Both the position numbers and the translations under genes were made by a program. From contig VBAR01000001.1 in the NCBI GenBank assembly GCA_005882315.1, positions 817,736 through 881,735 of the forward strand: a stretch of 64,000 nucleotides of DNA. Reading direction: 5' to 3'. Below, in pieces: positions 34,180-42,115 of the stretch. The notes under the pieces were generated by a model. That model saw nothing but the letters and a program-made list of their open reading frames with translations. It had not been told where the DNA came from and made no database searches. The stretch comes from Bacteroidota bacterium. GTDB taxonomy: Bacteria; Bacteroidota; Bacteroidia; Chitinophagales; Chitinophagaceae. The first letter of the stretch is position 1. The number at the start of each line of letters is the position of its first letter.

Positions 34180-34187
34180 TATAACCC

Positions 34188-34195
34188 TACTTTTG
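34188..34195 (+). promoter_or_regulatory. -7 promoter box for the arsR gene
   Basis: TACTTTTG fits TAnnTTTG and lies 17 bp before the ATG of the ArsR-type gene. A matching -33 TTTG was not found at the usual distance. Confidence 0.4.
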
Positions 34196-34211
34196 TATAA
34201 ACAGCACAGCG

Positions 34212-34550
34212 ATGAGCACCTATTCACTTGAGTTTACTAGTGGTAAAGAAATAACCGAACCGGTTGTGCTGGATACTTTATTGGTGAAAAAGGCGGCTAT
34301 TTATGTTAGAGCTATCAACCACAAACTCCGTCAACAGATACTTAAAAAGATAGATGAAAAAGGTACCTGTACAGTTACCGAGATCTTTACTGAGTTGTTT
34401 TTAGTACAGGCTGTGGCATCGCAACACCTCGCTGTACTAAGAAAGGCTGGTTTTGTAAAAACAACCCGTGACGGAAAGAATATTTATTATTCGGTAAATA
34501 TGCCCCGACTGAAAGAGTTTTTGCAAACAATTCAACAACTGACCCGCTGA
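34212..34550 (+). CDS. ArsR-family winged-helix repressor
   Basis: A 112-residue DNA-binding protein. The helix-turn-helix is in CTVTEIFTELFLVQAVASQHLAVLRKAGFV (in part, about residues 54-82), followed by a beta-wing (TTRDGKNIYYSV). It has a single Cys (about residue 53), unlike two-Cys persulfide sensors such as BigR/SqrR. By position it may control the CstB-like gene downstream; a palindrome lies between the two. What it senses is unknown. Confidence 0.88.
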   Translation: MSTYSLEFTSGKEITEPVVLDTLLVKKAAIYVRAINHKLRQQILKKIDEKGTCTVTEIFTELFLVQAVASQHLAVLRKAGFVKTTRDGKNIYYSVNMPRLKEFLQTIQQLTR

Positions 34551-34579
34551 CAATCAGAGTTTCACAAAACTAAAACAGA

Positions 34580-34626
34580 GTTTACGTTAACCGTAAACCC
34601 TGTTGTTAAATAATCAACTATTTTTG
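34580..34626 (+). promoter_or_regulatory. candidate operator plus -7 box before the CstB-like gene
   Basis: GTTTACG-TTAAC-CGTAAAC (34580-34598) is a perfect 7+5+7 inverted repeat. About 20 bp further is TATTTTTG (34619-34626), matching TAnnTTTG, and the ATG follows at 34645. The palindrome lies where the -33 element would be, so an ArsR-type dimer bound there would block transcription. It could alternatively be a weak terminator for arsR; there is no T-run directly after it, which argues against that. Confidence 0.55.
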
Positions 34627-34644
34627 AGCCATAAATCACCAATT

Positions 34645-36054
34645 ATGTTTATTCAGCAATTGTACACGGGTTGTCTCAGCGAAGCGGCTTATTATATTGA
34701 AAGCAATGGTGAAGCGGCCATCATCGATCCTTTGCGTGATATTGATGAGTACCTTGAAACGCTGAATGAAAGAAAAGCGAAACTCAAATATATTTTTGAA
34801 ACACATTTTCATGCTGATTTTGTAAGCGGCCATCTTGATCTAAGCAAAGCAACTGATGCACCAATTGTTTACGGACCTCAGACGCAAACAAAATTCGCTG
34901 TGCATGTTGCAAAAGACGGAGAAACATTCCGTGTTGGCGATATCACCATTACTGTATTGCATACACCGGGCCATACGTTGGAATCAAGTTGTTATTTGCT
35001 GAAAGATGAAAATGGAAAAGAGCATTGTGTGTTTACTGGTGATACATTATTTGTTGGTGACGTGGGCCGCCCTGATCTGGCACAAAAAGGTGAAGATCTT
35101 ACCATGGAAGATCTTGCCGGTATGATGTATGACAGTATTCATACGAAATTATTTCCGCTAGGCGATGAAGTGATCGTATATCCTGCGCATGGCGCCGGCA
35201 GCAGTTGCGGTAAAAATTTAGGTAGCGAAACTTTTAGTACAATTGGTGAACAGAAGGCACATAACTATGCATTACAAGCTGCATCAAAAGAAGAATTTAT
35301 TAAGGCTGTCACACATGGTATTGCAGCACCGCCAAATTATTTCCCGATCAATGCAAAAATCAATAAAGAAGGATATGAAAGTCTTGACAATGTGCTGGAG
35401 CATGGGTTAAAAAGTTTATCTGTTGAAGAGTTTAAGAAAATGATGAAAGATGATGTGATCGTTCTTGATACAAGACATGCGAATACATTTATTCTTGGTT
35501 TTATACCCGGTTCTATTAGTATTGGTCTTGAAGGCAGGTTTGCAGAATGGGCAGGCGCCATATTGCCTTTTGATAAAAGAATCCTTTTAGTAACAGAACC
35601 GGGGAAAGAAAAAGAAACTGTAGTAAGATTGGCAAGAGTGGGTTTTGAAAAATTTGCCGGTTGCCTGGCGGGTGGATATGATGCCTGGATAAATGCTGGG
35701 GAAAAATCGGATATGATCATTGATATAGAAGCTGATGAAATGATGATGGATATGCCGCATGATCCCAATATGGTAGTATTGGATGTAAGAAGAGAAACCG
35801 AATTTGCAGATGGTCATCTGAAAGATGCAAAGAATATTCCGTTAAATGAAATGACCGATCCTGCCAGTATGGCTAATCTTGAAGAAACCCAAAATTTATA
35901 TGTGCATTGCGCGGGCGGTTATCGCAGTGTTATTGCCTGCTCATTATTAAAACGCCAGGGTATACATAACCTCCGCAATATAAATGGTGGCTGGGGAAAA
36001 ATTAAAGAACAAGAAAAAATAGTAGTAGTGAAAGAGAAGAGTGTGTTGAATTAA
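34645..36054 (+). CDS. CstB-like persulfide dioxygenase with two rhodanese domains
   Basis: A 469-residue three-domain protein. Residues 1-about 250 are a metallo-beta-lactamase-fold persulfide dioxygenase: ETHFHADFVSGHLDL, LHTPGHTLES, FTGDTLFVGDVGRPDL and YPAHGAGSSCGK. Phe replaces the last His of HxHxDH, as in CstB-like proteins. A first rhodanese domain (VLDTRHANTFILGFIPG) lacks the active-site Cys loop. A second has it (YVHCAGGYRSV). The order dioxygenase, pseudo-rhodanese, rhodanese is that of CstB, which oxidises persulfides to sulfite and makes thiosulfate. It should protect against sulfide or polysulfide. The ATG at 34645 gives the usual start MFIQQLYTGCLSEAAY. Confidence 0.88.
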   Translation: MFIQQLYTGCLSEAAYYIESNGEAAIIDPLRDIDEYLETLNERKAKLKYIFETHFHADFVSGHLDLSKATDAPIVYGPQTQTKFAVHVAKDGETFRVGDITITVLHTPGHTLESSCYLLKDENGKEHCVFTGDTLFVGDVGRPDLAQKGEDLTMEDLAGMMYDSIHTKLFPLGDEVIVYPAHGAGSSCGKNLGSETFSTIGEQKAHNYALQAASKEEFIKAVTHGIAAPPNYFPINAKINKEGYESLDNVLEHGLKSLSVEEFKKMMKDDVIVLDTRHANTFILGFIPGSISIGLEGRFAEWAGAILPFDKRILLVTEPGKEKETVVRLARVGFEKFAGCLAGGYDAWINAGEKSDMIIDIEADEMMMDMPHDPNMVVLDVRRETEFADGHLKDAKNIPLNEMTDPASMANLEETQNLYVHCAGGYRSVIACSLLKRQGIHNLRNINGGWGKIKEQEKIVVVKEKSVLN

Positions 36055-36078
36055 AAATCAGGATAAAATTTTCTTATT

Positions 36079-36110
36079 AAAGGGATCAGAAATGGTTCCT
36101 TTTTATTTTT
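36079..36110 (+). terminator. intrinsic terminator after the CstB-like gene
   Basis: AAAGGGATCA (36079-36088), loop GAAA, TGGTTCCTTT (36093-36102), then TTATTTTT. Two positions are G-U pairs. Together with the T-rich tail this should end the transcript. Confidence 0.75.
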
Positions 36111-36210
36111 CACAACAAAAAGTTAACGCCCCCTTTTTTTCACCACTCGTCAAGTGCCAATTACCACTCAGCTAAAAGAAATTTTTAGTACTGACATGGC
36201 TATTAGTTTT

Positions 36211-36278
36211 ACACTACGAATTTTTTAGTAGTGTTTAACACAAAAGGTGTAACAGATTAAAGACTTCGTCGTTTAATC
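36211..36278 (+). promoter_or_regulatory. paired hairpins in the leader of the DUF5916 gene
   Basis: ACACTAC (36211-36217) pairs with GTAGTGT (36228-36234). GATTAAA-GAC (36255-36264) pairs with GTC-g-TTTAATC (36268-36278) around a TTC loop, ending 18 bp before the ATG. If both are in the transcript they would form a structured 5' leader near the translation start. Confidence 0.45.
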
Positions 36279-36296
36279 AACTGTAAGAGTATAGCC

Positions 36297-38780
36297 ATGT
36301 TTACCAAAGCCAATTCAACCTTCGTTGCATTGTTGTGCACTATTGCGACCTATGCACAAATTCCCGCTGCAAAAGAATTATCTGCTAAGCGAACTACACA
36401 ATCCGTTAAGATAGATGGTCTGATAAATGATGAGGCATGGAAAGATGCTGCTATTATGACTGACCTGGTGGAGTTCCGTCCTAAAACGGGAGTAGTGGAA
36501 AACCCAGCGAATAAAACCATTGCTTACCTCATGTATAATGATGAAGGGATTTATTTTGGAGGCTATTGTTATGAACGTACCAAAGACAGTATTGCCCGTG
36601 AACTCTCTGGTCGGGATGGTTTTGGCACCAATGATTATGTAGGAATTTTTTTCGATACCTATAATGATCAAATCAATGCATTTGAATATTTCCTTACGCC
36701 ACTCGGCGAGCAATGGGATGCAAAGATGTCCCCGCCTGCAGCAGGAAGCAATAACGGTGGCGAAGATTTTAACTGGAGCGCTGTTTGGAAAAGCAATGCC
36801 GTGATCCATGAAGACGGATGGAGTTTTGAAATGTTTATTCCTTTCTCAGCTATCCGTTTTGGAAAAAAAGATATACAGACCTGGGGCCTGAATATTACCC
36901 GGCGTCGGAGAAAAACAGAACAACAATATACCTGGAACCCGATTGATGTAAACGTAAATGGCTTTCTCACCCAGGAAGGAAAATGGACGGGTATTTCAAA
37001 TGTCAAACCTCCGTTACGTCTACAATTTTCCCCTTATTTTTCTACTTATGTCAATCACTATCCGCACAATAAGCCGGGTGTTGAAAATACGACTACACAG
37101 ATCAATGGTGGTATGGATGTAAAGTATGGCATCAACCAGGCTTTTACGCTTGATGCTACATTGGTCCCTGACTTCGGACAGGTACAGAGTGATAACAATG
37201 TACTTAACCTTTCTCCTTTTGAAGTTAAGTTCAACGAAAACAGGAATTTCTTTACAGAAGGAACCGAGTTGTTCAGTAAAGGTGACCTGTTTTATTCAAG
37301 AAGGATCGGTGGGCAACCCATTCATATGTATGATGCATATAGTCAAACAGGTGTAGATGAAGAAGTAAAAGAAAACCCATCTGAATCGAAGTTGATCAAT
37401 GCATCAAAAATTTCCGGACGAACGCAAAAAGGTTTAGGTATTGGTGTACTGAATGCTATTACCAAGCCACAATATGCAACGATAGAAAACACACTGACTA
37501 AAGAACAACGCGAATTTCAAACCGACCCCTTGACCAATTATAATATTTTAGTATTTGATCAAACAATGAAAAACAACAGCAGCGTATCGTTGGTAAATAC
37601 AAACGTATGGCGCAGTGGTGGTGATTATGATGCAAATGTTACAGCTGCACTGTTTGATCTGAATAATAAAACAAACATGTGGAATTTTGGTGGCAAAGCG
37701 GCAGTAAGTAATCTTATTGGTATCGATGCAAAAGGAGAAACCCGTACGGGTTATAATCAGACCTTGCGTTTTGGTAAGCGGAGTGGTCGTTTTACTTTCG
37801 AAGTCTGGCAAGATCTTACTGATACAAAATACAGCAGTAATGATATGGGGTATTTCACCAATAATAATTATCTCGATCATGGCATGTATGCAGGTTATCG
37901 TTGGACCGAGCCTAAAAAATGGTATAACAGGATTTTTATAAACTTTAATGCCAGTTACAGTAAACTGTTTTCTCCTATAGCAGGTATCGATGAAAAATAT
38001 CAGCGTTCCAGGATACAGACTAATATAAATGTTCAATCGAAAAAATTATGGTGGGCAGGTTTGTTTACAGCTTTCATTCCCAATGAAAACGATTTTTATG
38101 AACCCCGTTGGGAAGGCCGTTATTTTAAAAGAGGAAATAGTACAACCCTGGGAGCCTGGTTTGAAAGTAATTCAGCAAAGAAATATTCATTCTATATCGA
38201 AACCTTTAACAGGAAATTCTTCGATTTTTATGATGGTTTTACAACTGAAAATTTTTTCAGGCAGAGTTTCCGGTTCAGCAGCAAGTTTTCTCTTACCCAC
38301 AGGCTGAATATTCAGCAACGGTTTAATAACATGGGTTATGCCTGGTCATCTTCTGCAAATGATATCATATTTGGAAAAAGGAAAGTAAATGCCATTGAAA
38401 ATATTCTCAGTGCCAAGTATAACTTCAATAACAAGCAGGGTATTACATTCCGTATGCGGCATTATACCAGCAGTGTAGATTACAAGTCTTATTACAATTT
38501 ATTGCATGATGGAAACCTTGAACCCAACAATGCATTTAATATTAATTGTAACCAGAATGTGAACTTTTTTAATATTGATATGGTATATACCTGGCAGTTT
38601 GCGCCGGGAAGTTTTATAAATATCGTTTGGAAAAATGCGGTGTATGATTTTAATGACGATGTAGAGAACAACTATTTTAAAAACTTCGATCATACACTGG
38701 ATGCAAGTGACAATAATAATATTTCGTTTAAAATAATTTACTTCCTCGATTACCTGCAACTGAAAAAGAAGAAAAAATAA
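36297..38780 (+). CDS. DUF5916 outer-membrane barrel with CBM9-like N-terminal domain
   Basis: An 827-residue protein with a signal peptide (cut near TYAQ). Residues about 30-225 are a carbohydrate-binding family 9-like domain (KIDGLINDEAWKDAAIMTDL, GYCYERTKDSIAREL). The rest is the DUF5916 region: VPDFGQVQSDNNVLNLSPFEVKFNENRNFFTEGTELF (in part), then many amphipathic beta strands ending in an aromatic-rich end, as in an outer-membrane beta-barrel. Function is unknown; genes of this kind are widespread in Bacteroidota. It stands alone between two terminators. Confidence 0.9.
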   Translation: MFTKANSTFVALLCTIATYAQIPAAKELSAKRTTQSVKIDGLINDEAWKDAAIMTDLVEFRPKTGVVENPANKTIAYLMYNDEGIYFGGYCYERTKDSIARELSGRDGFGTNDYVGIFFDTYNDQINAFEYFLTPLGEQWDAKMSPPAAGSNNGGEDFNWSAVWKSNAVIHEDGWSFEMFIPFSAIRFGKKDIQTWGLNITRRRRKTEQQYTWNPIDVNVNGFLTQEGKWTGISNVKPPLRLQFSPYFSTYVNHYPHNKPGVENTTTQINGGMDVKYGINQAFTLDATLVPDFGQVQSDNNVLNLSPFEVKFNENRNFFTEGTELFSKGDLFYSRRIGGQPIHMYDAYSQTGVDEEVKENPSESKLINASKISGRTQKGLGIGVLNAITKPQYATIENTLTKEQREFQTDPLTNYNILVFDQTMKNNSSVSLVNTNVWRSGGDYDANVTAALFDLNNKTNMWNFGGKAAVSNLIGIDAKGETRTGYNQTLRFGKRSGRFTFEVWQDLTDTKYSSNDMGYFTNNNYLDHGMYAGYRWTEPKKWYNRIFINFNASYSKLFSPIAGIDEKYQRSRIQTNINVQSKKLWWAGLFTAFIPNENDFYEPRWEGRYFKRGNSTTLGAWFESNSAKKYSFYIETFNRKFFDFYDGFTTENFFRQSFRFSSKFSLTHRLNIQQRFNNMGYAWSSSANDIIFGKRKVNAIENILSAKYNFNNKQGITFRMRHYTSSVDYKSYYNLLHDGNLEPNNAFNINCNQNVNFFNIDMVYTWQFAPGSFINIVWKNAVYDFNDDVENNYFKNFDHTLDASDNNNISFKIIYFLDYLQLKKKKK

Positions 38781-38812
38781 TTTTTAGTTTTTTCATGTGT
38801 GTGTTGTTAACC

Positions 38813-38840
38813 GGTCCCGCTTTCCAGCGGGGCCTCTTTT
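38813..38840 (+). terminator. intrinsic terminator after the DUF5916 gene
   Basis: GGTCCCGCT (38813-38821), loop TTCC, AGCGGGGCC (38826-38834), then CTCTTTTA. One G-U pair. It touches the stop codon of the convergent acyltransferase gene. Confidence 0.85.
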
Positions 38841-39726
38841 ATTGCAGTATTTCGCCATACTCTGGTTTCCATTCATGTTTCCAGCGCCGATGACTCCAGA
38901 GCCACATATCAGGATATTGTCTTATAATATCCTCCAGGTACAAAACAAATTTTCGGGTAAGCTCCTGCTCAGATGCGCTGGAGGGGTTTTCTTCTACAAG
39001 GGAAAAAACGGTTTCATAATAACCCCGTTTGGGCTTATGGATAAAAGCAAATACAACAGTCGCATTATTAATTATAGCACCTTTTGCGGGTCCTTTTACA
39101 AAAGGAGTAGGCCGCCCAAAAAAATTAAACCACCAGGCACTACCCGGGTACCCGGGATTTTGGTCGGCTATTAATCCCAGTAAGTATTGGTCATTACGAT
39201 AAGGCAAAAAATCCTCCTTCATCGTTGTTGCCTTCAAAAAAATAGCACCCGTTTTTGTTCGCAGCTTATAAAATAATTTTTCAAATATTTTATTGCCAAT
39301 TGGCATATAAACTGCCAGTAATTTAAATGCTGTTTTTTTCACCAATACCCTATTTCCCCATTCCCAGTTAAAATTATGTCCGAGGTGTACCTGCACACTC
39401 TTGCCGGTTGGGTAAATTGCGTTTACTACATCCCAGTTAGCCGTAAACCGTTTTGCAATAAACTTGTCTGATACAGAGACCATCTTAATAGTCTCCATAA
39501 ACATATCTACCATGTTGCTGTAAAATTTTTTTGCAATAACAATTCTTTCGGCCTCCGTTTTTTCAGGAAAAGCGATTTGCAGATTTTTTATCACCACATC
39601 ACGGCGGTATTTAAAAACATGAAAGATCAACAGGTAAAATCCGTCGCCAATAAAATAAAGTATGCGAAGAGGAAGTAAAGAAAATAACCAGAGCAGACTG
39701 TAAACAATATAATACATAGCCATCAA
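38839..39726 (-). CDS. LpxL/HtrB-like lysophospholipid acyltransferase
   Basis: A 295-residue membrane-anchored acyltransferase. An N-terminal helix (IVYSLLWLFSLLPLRILYFIGDGFYLLIF, in part) precedes the HLGHNFNWEWGN motif (H-x4-E type catalytic pair), GLIADQNPGYPGSAWWFNFFGRPTPFVKG (in part) and a C-terminal YPDMWLWSHRRWKH. These fit the LpxL/LpxM family that adds secondary acyl chains to lipid A. The first codons (MMAM) offer three possible starts. It appears to be a single-gene unit following nadB on the same strand. Confidence 0.88.
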   Translation of the reverse strand: MMAMYYIVYSLLWLFSLLPLRILYFIGDGFYLLIFHVFKYRRDVVIKNLQIAFPEKTEAERIVIAKKFYSNMVDMFMETIKMVSVSDKFIAKRFTANWDVVNAIYPTGKSVQVHLGHNFNWEWGNRVLVKKTAFKLLAVYMPIGNKIFEKLFYKLRTKTGAIFLKATTMKEDFLPYRNDQYLLGLIADQNPGYPGSAWWFNFFGRPTPFVKGPAKGAIINNATVVFAFIHKPKRGYYETVFSLVEENPSSASEQELTRKFVLYLEDIIRQYPDMWLWSHRRWKHEWKPEYGEILQ

Positions 39727-39789
39727 AGATAAGAATGTGTAGTGAGTGTAGAGGATTCCGGGATTGACCGAAAATTTCAGGCTGAAATG

Positions 39790-41403
39790 CTATAAAACTA
39801 TATTCTGCACTAAATCACTTTTGCCCGGGTAATCAGTGTTGTAATGCAACCCACGGCTTTCTTTACGGAATGACGCCCCTTTTACAATCAGGTAACCTAC
39901 CGTGATCATATTGCGCAGCTCAAGTAACTGAGGAGATAAGGATGTATTTTGATATAACTGTTCTGTTTCTTCCCATAGCAAATCAATCCGGCGCATGGCA
40001 CGTTGCAGACGAACATCATTACGAACAATACCTACATAATCACTCATTACCAGTTGCAATTCTTTGAGGCTTTGTGTTATCAGGATCATTTCTTTGGGTT
40101 CTGTAGTTCCCCTTGCATTCCAGTCTGGCACTTTTGTGTTTGATGAACCAGGATGTTGTTGTTCTTCAAACTTTGATAACACATCAAGATAGCAGCGATG
40201 TGCAAACACAACTGCCTCCAGCAATGAGTTACTTGCAAGACGATTAGCTCCATGCAAACCTGTACTTGCACATTCACCACATGCATATAATTTATTAATG
40301 CTGGTTCTCCCCCACTCATCCGTTTGTATACCACCACAACTGTAATGTGCGGCCGGCGCTACTGGTATCATGAGTTCCATCACATCGATACCTATACTCA
40401 GGCATTTTTTATAAATATTAGGAAAATGCTCCGTAAATTTTTCTTTATCAAAATGCCTGCAATCAAGATATACATGTTCTGTACCGGTACGTTTCATTTC
40501 GCTATCGATTGCTCTTGCAACAATATCTCTCGGCGCAAGGTCTTTTCTTGCATCATAGCGTTCCATAAATGCTTCACCGTCCTTATTGCGAAGAATGCCA
40601 CCATCACCACGAACTGCCTCTGTAATTAAAAAAGCCTGACCTCTTACTCCCGGTTCATATAATGCTGTCGGATGAAACTGGATGAATTCCATATTTTCAA
40701 TACGAGCTTTTGCACGGTATACCATTGCAATACCATCACCTGTTGCAATACCGGGATTAGTAGTGGTACGATAAACTTGCCCATTACCGCCTGTAGCCAA
40801 CATTGTTATATCAGCCAGTATTTTTTCAATCTTATTCGTCTGTAAGTTTAAAACATAAACTCCGTAACATTCAATATCCGGAGTTGATTTTGTAATAAGA
40901 TAACCCAAATGGTGTTGTGTAATGATATCAACAACAAAACAATGCTTGATAAATTCAATATTTGATTGATTATTTACTGCAGCGATCAATGCTCTTTCAA
41001 TCTCCCAGCCGGTAATATCCTTATGATGCAAAATACGTGACTCTGAATGCCCCCCTTCTTTTCCTCTTTTATAGTCACCATCATCTTCTTTATCAAATCT
41101 TGCCCCCCATTCGATGATCTCATTTACCCGTTCAGGGCCCTCCTTCACTACTATTTCCACTATGTTTTTATTACATAGCCCATCACCGGCAATCAATGTA
41201 TCATCAATATGTTTTTTAAAACTATCATTTTCCAAATCGTTTACAACTGCAATACCACCTTGTGCATATTTTGTATTTGTTTCATCGGCCGCAGCTTTTG
41301 TAATTACTGTAATTTTCTTTTCCGGAAAATGTTTTGCAGTCTTCAATGCAAAAGTTAATCCCGCAATACCTGAACCGATAATCAAAAAATCTGTTTTCTG
41401 CAT
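39790..41403 (-). CDS. nadB: L-aspartate oxidase
   Basis: A 537-residue FAD enzyme that oxidises aspartate to iminoaspartate, the first step of NAD synthesis. The FAD loop is IIGSGIAGLTFAL (near residue 8). TKYAQGGIAVV, GGHSESRILHHKD, TGGNGQVYRTTTNP and HFPTALYEPG-type segments match NadB, and so does CGECASTGLHGANRLASNSLLE. The ATG at 41403 is preferred since the longer frame overlaps the upstream YhhN gene and lacks homology. nadA and nadC are not in the window. Confidence 0.94.
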   Translation of the reverse strand: MQKTDFLIIGSGIAGLTFALKTAKHFPEKKITVITKAAADETNTKYAQGGIAVVNDLENDSFKKHIDDTLIAGDGLCNKNIVEIVVKEGPERVNEIIEWGARFDKEDDGDYKRGKEGGHSESRILHHKDITGWEIERALIAAVNNQSNIEFIKHCFVVDIITQHHLGYLITKSTPDIECYGVYVLNLQTNKIEKILADITMLATGGNGQVYRTTTNPGIATGDGIAMVYRAKARIENMEFIQFHPTALYEPGVRGQAFLITEAVRGDGGILRNKDGEAFMERYDARKDLAPRDIVARAIDSEMKRTGTEHVYLDCRHFDKEKFTEHFPNIYKKCLSIGIDVMELMIPVAPAAHYSCGGIQTDEWGRTSINKLYACGECASTGLHGANRLASNSLLEAVVFAHRCYLDVLSKFEEQQHPGSSNTKVPDWNARGTTEPKEMILITQSLKELQLVMSDYVGIVRNDVRLQRAMRRIDLLWEETEQLYQNTSLSPQLLELRNMITVGYLIVKGASFRKESRGLHYNTDYPGKSDLVQNIVL

Positions 41404-41413
41404 AATATTCCAT

Positions 41414-42100
41414 TTAGTCAGCAATTGATGCCCTGATATATTTAATAACTCCGGCAACTATTAAGAACTGTGCAAAGGCATACGTTAACATGATGACGAT
41501 ACCAGCTCCTTCAAAAGGTTTATAAAATTTATTAATTGCCAGCACTGAATCAGAAATAATAAACAGTAGGGCCCCGATCATCATACTCATCGCTGCATTT
41601 TTGTTTTTCATAGCGAGCATGTGTAAAGCAAATCCAAGCATAGTACTTATTACAGCTCCATAAACTATCACAGGGATTTTTAAATCCTTAAGGTAGGGAA
41701 ACAGTAATGTTATCAACCACGCATAATAAACTAGCACGGGTAACACAAATAACCAGCTGGTTTTTATTTTTTCTTTCAGTTTTATCACCTGGAAAAAATA
41801 AATATAACAGACATGAGCAATCAGGAATAAAACAAGCCCGTATATAAAGAAATTGCTATCCCTGGGTTCAAGCATCAGTAGTACATCGCCACCCCATGAA
41901 AATACTAATGCAGCAATTACCCATTTATACTCCCAGAATTTTATGATTGTAAATGATGAAACCAAATACCCGATTAACATTGGGATAATTAAGGGTTTTG
42001 TAAACCAGCGTAAGTCATTATTATCTGTAGCAATAGCGAAAATATCAACAGCCATTATGATAAAAAATAAACCCAGCCATAAAGTTCTGTTCATACCCAT
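41414..42100 (-). CDS. YhhN-family membrane protein (lysoplasmalogenase-like)
   Basis: A 228-residue integral membrane protein with about eight hydrophobic segments. FTKPLIIPMLIGYLVSS, FSWGGDVLLMLEPRD and GALLFIISDSVLAINKFYKPF (in part) match the YhhN/TMEM86 family, whose animal members cleave lysoplasmalogens. The bacterial substrate is uncertain. It lies between ispG and nadB, 10-15 bp from each, and the three are likely one operon. Confidence 0.88.
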   Translation of the reverse strand: MGMNRTLWLGLFFIIMAVDIFAIATDNNDLRWFTKPLIIPMLIGYLVSSFTIIKFWEYKWVIAALVFSWGGDVLLMLEPRDSNFFIYGLVLFLIAHVCYIYFFQVIKLKEKIKTSWLFVLPVLVYYAWLITLLFPYLKDLKIPVIVYGAVISTMLGFALHMLAMKNKNAAMSMMIGALLFIISDSVLAINKFYKPFEGAGIVIMLTYAFAQFLIVAGVIKYIRASIAD

Positions 42101-42115
42101 ATTATTTATCTGACG

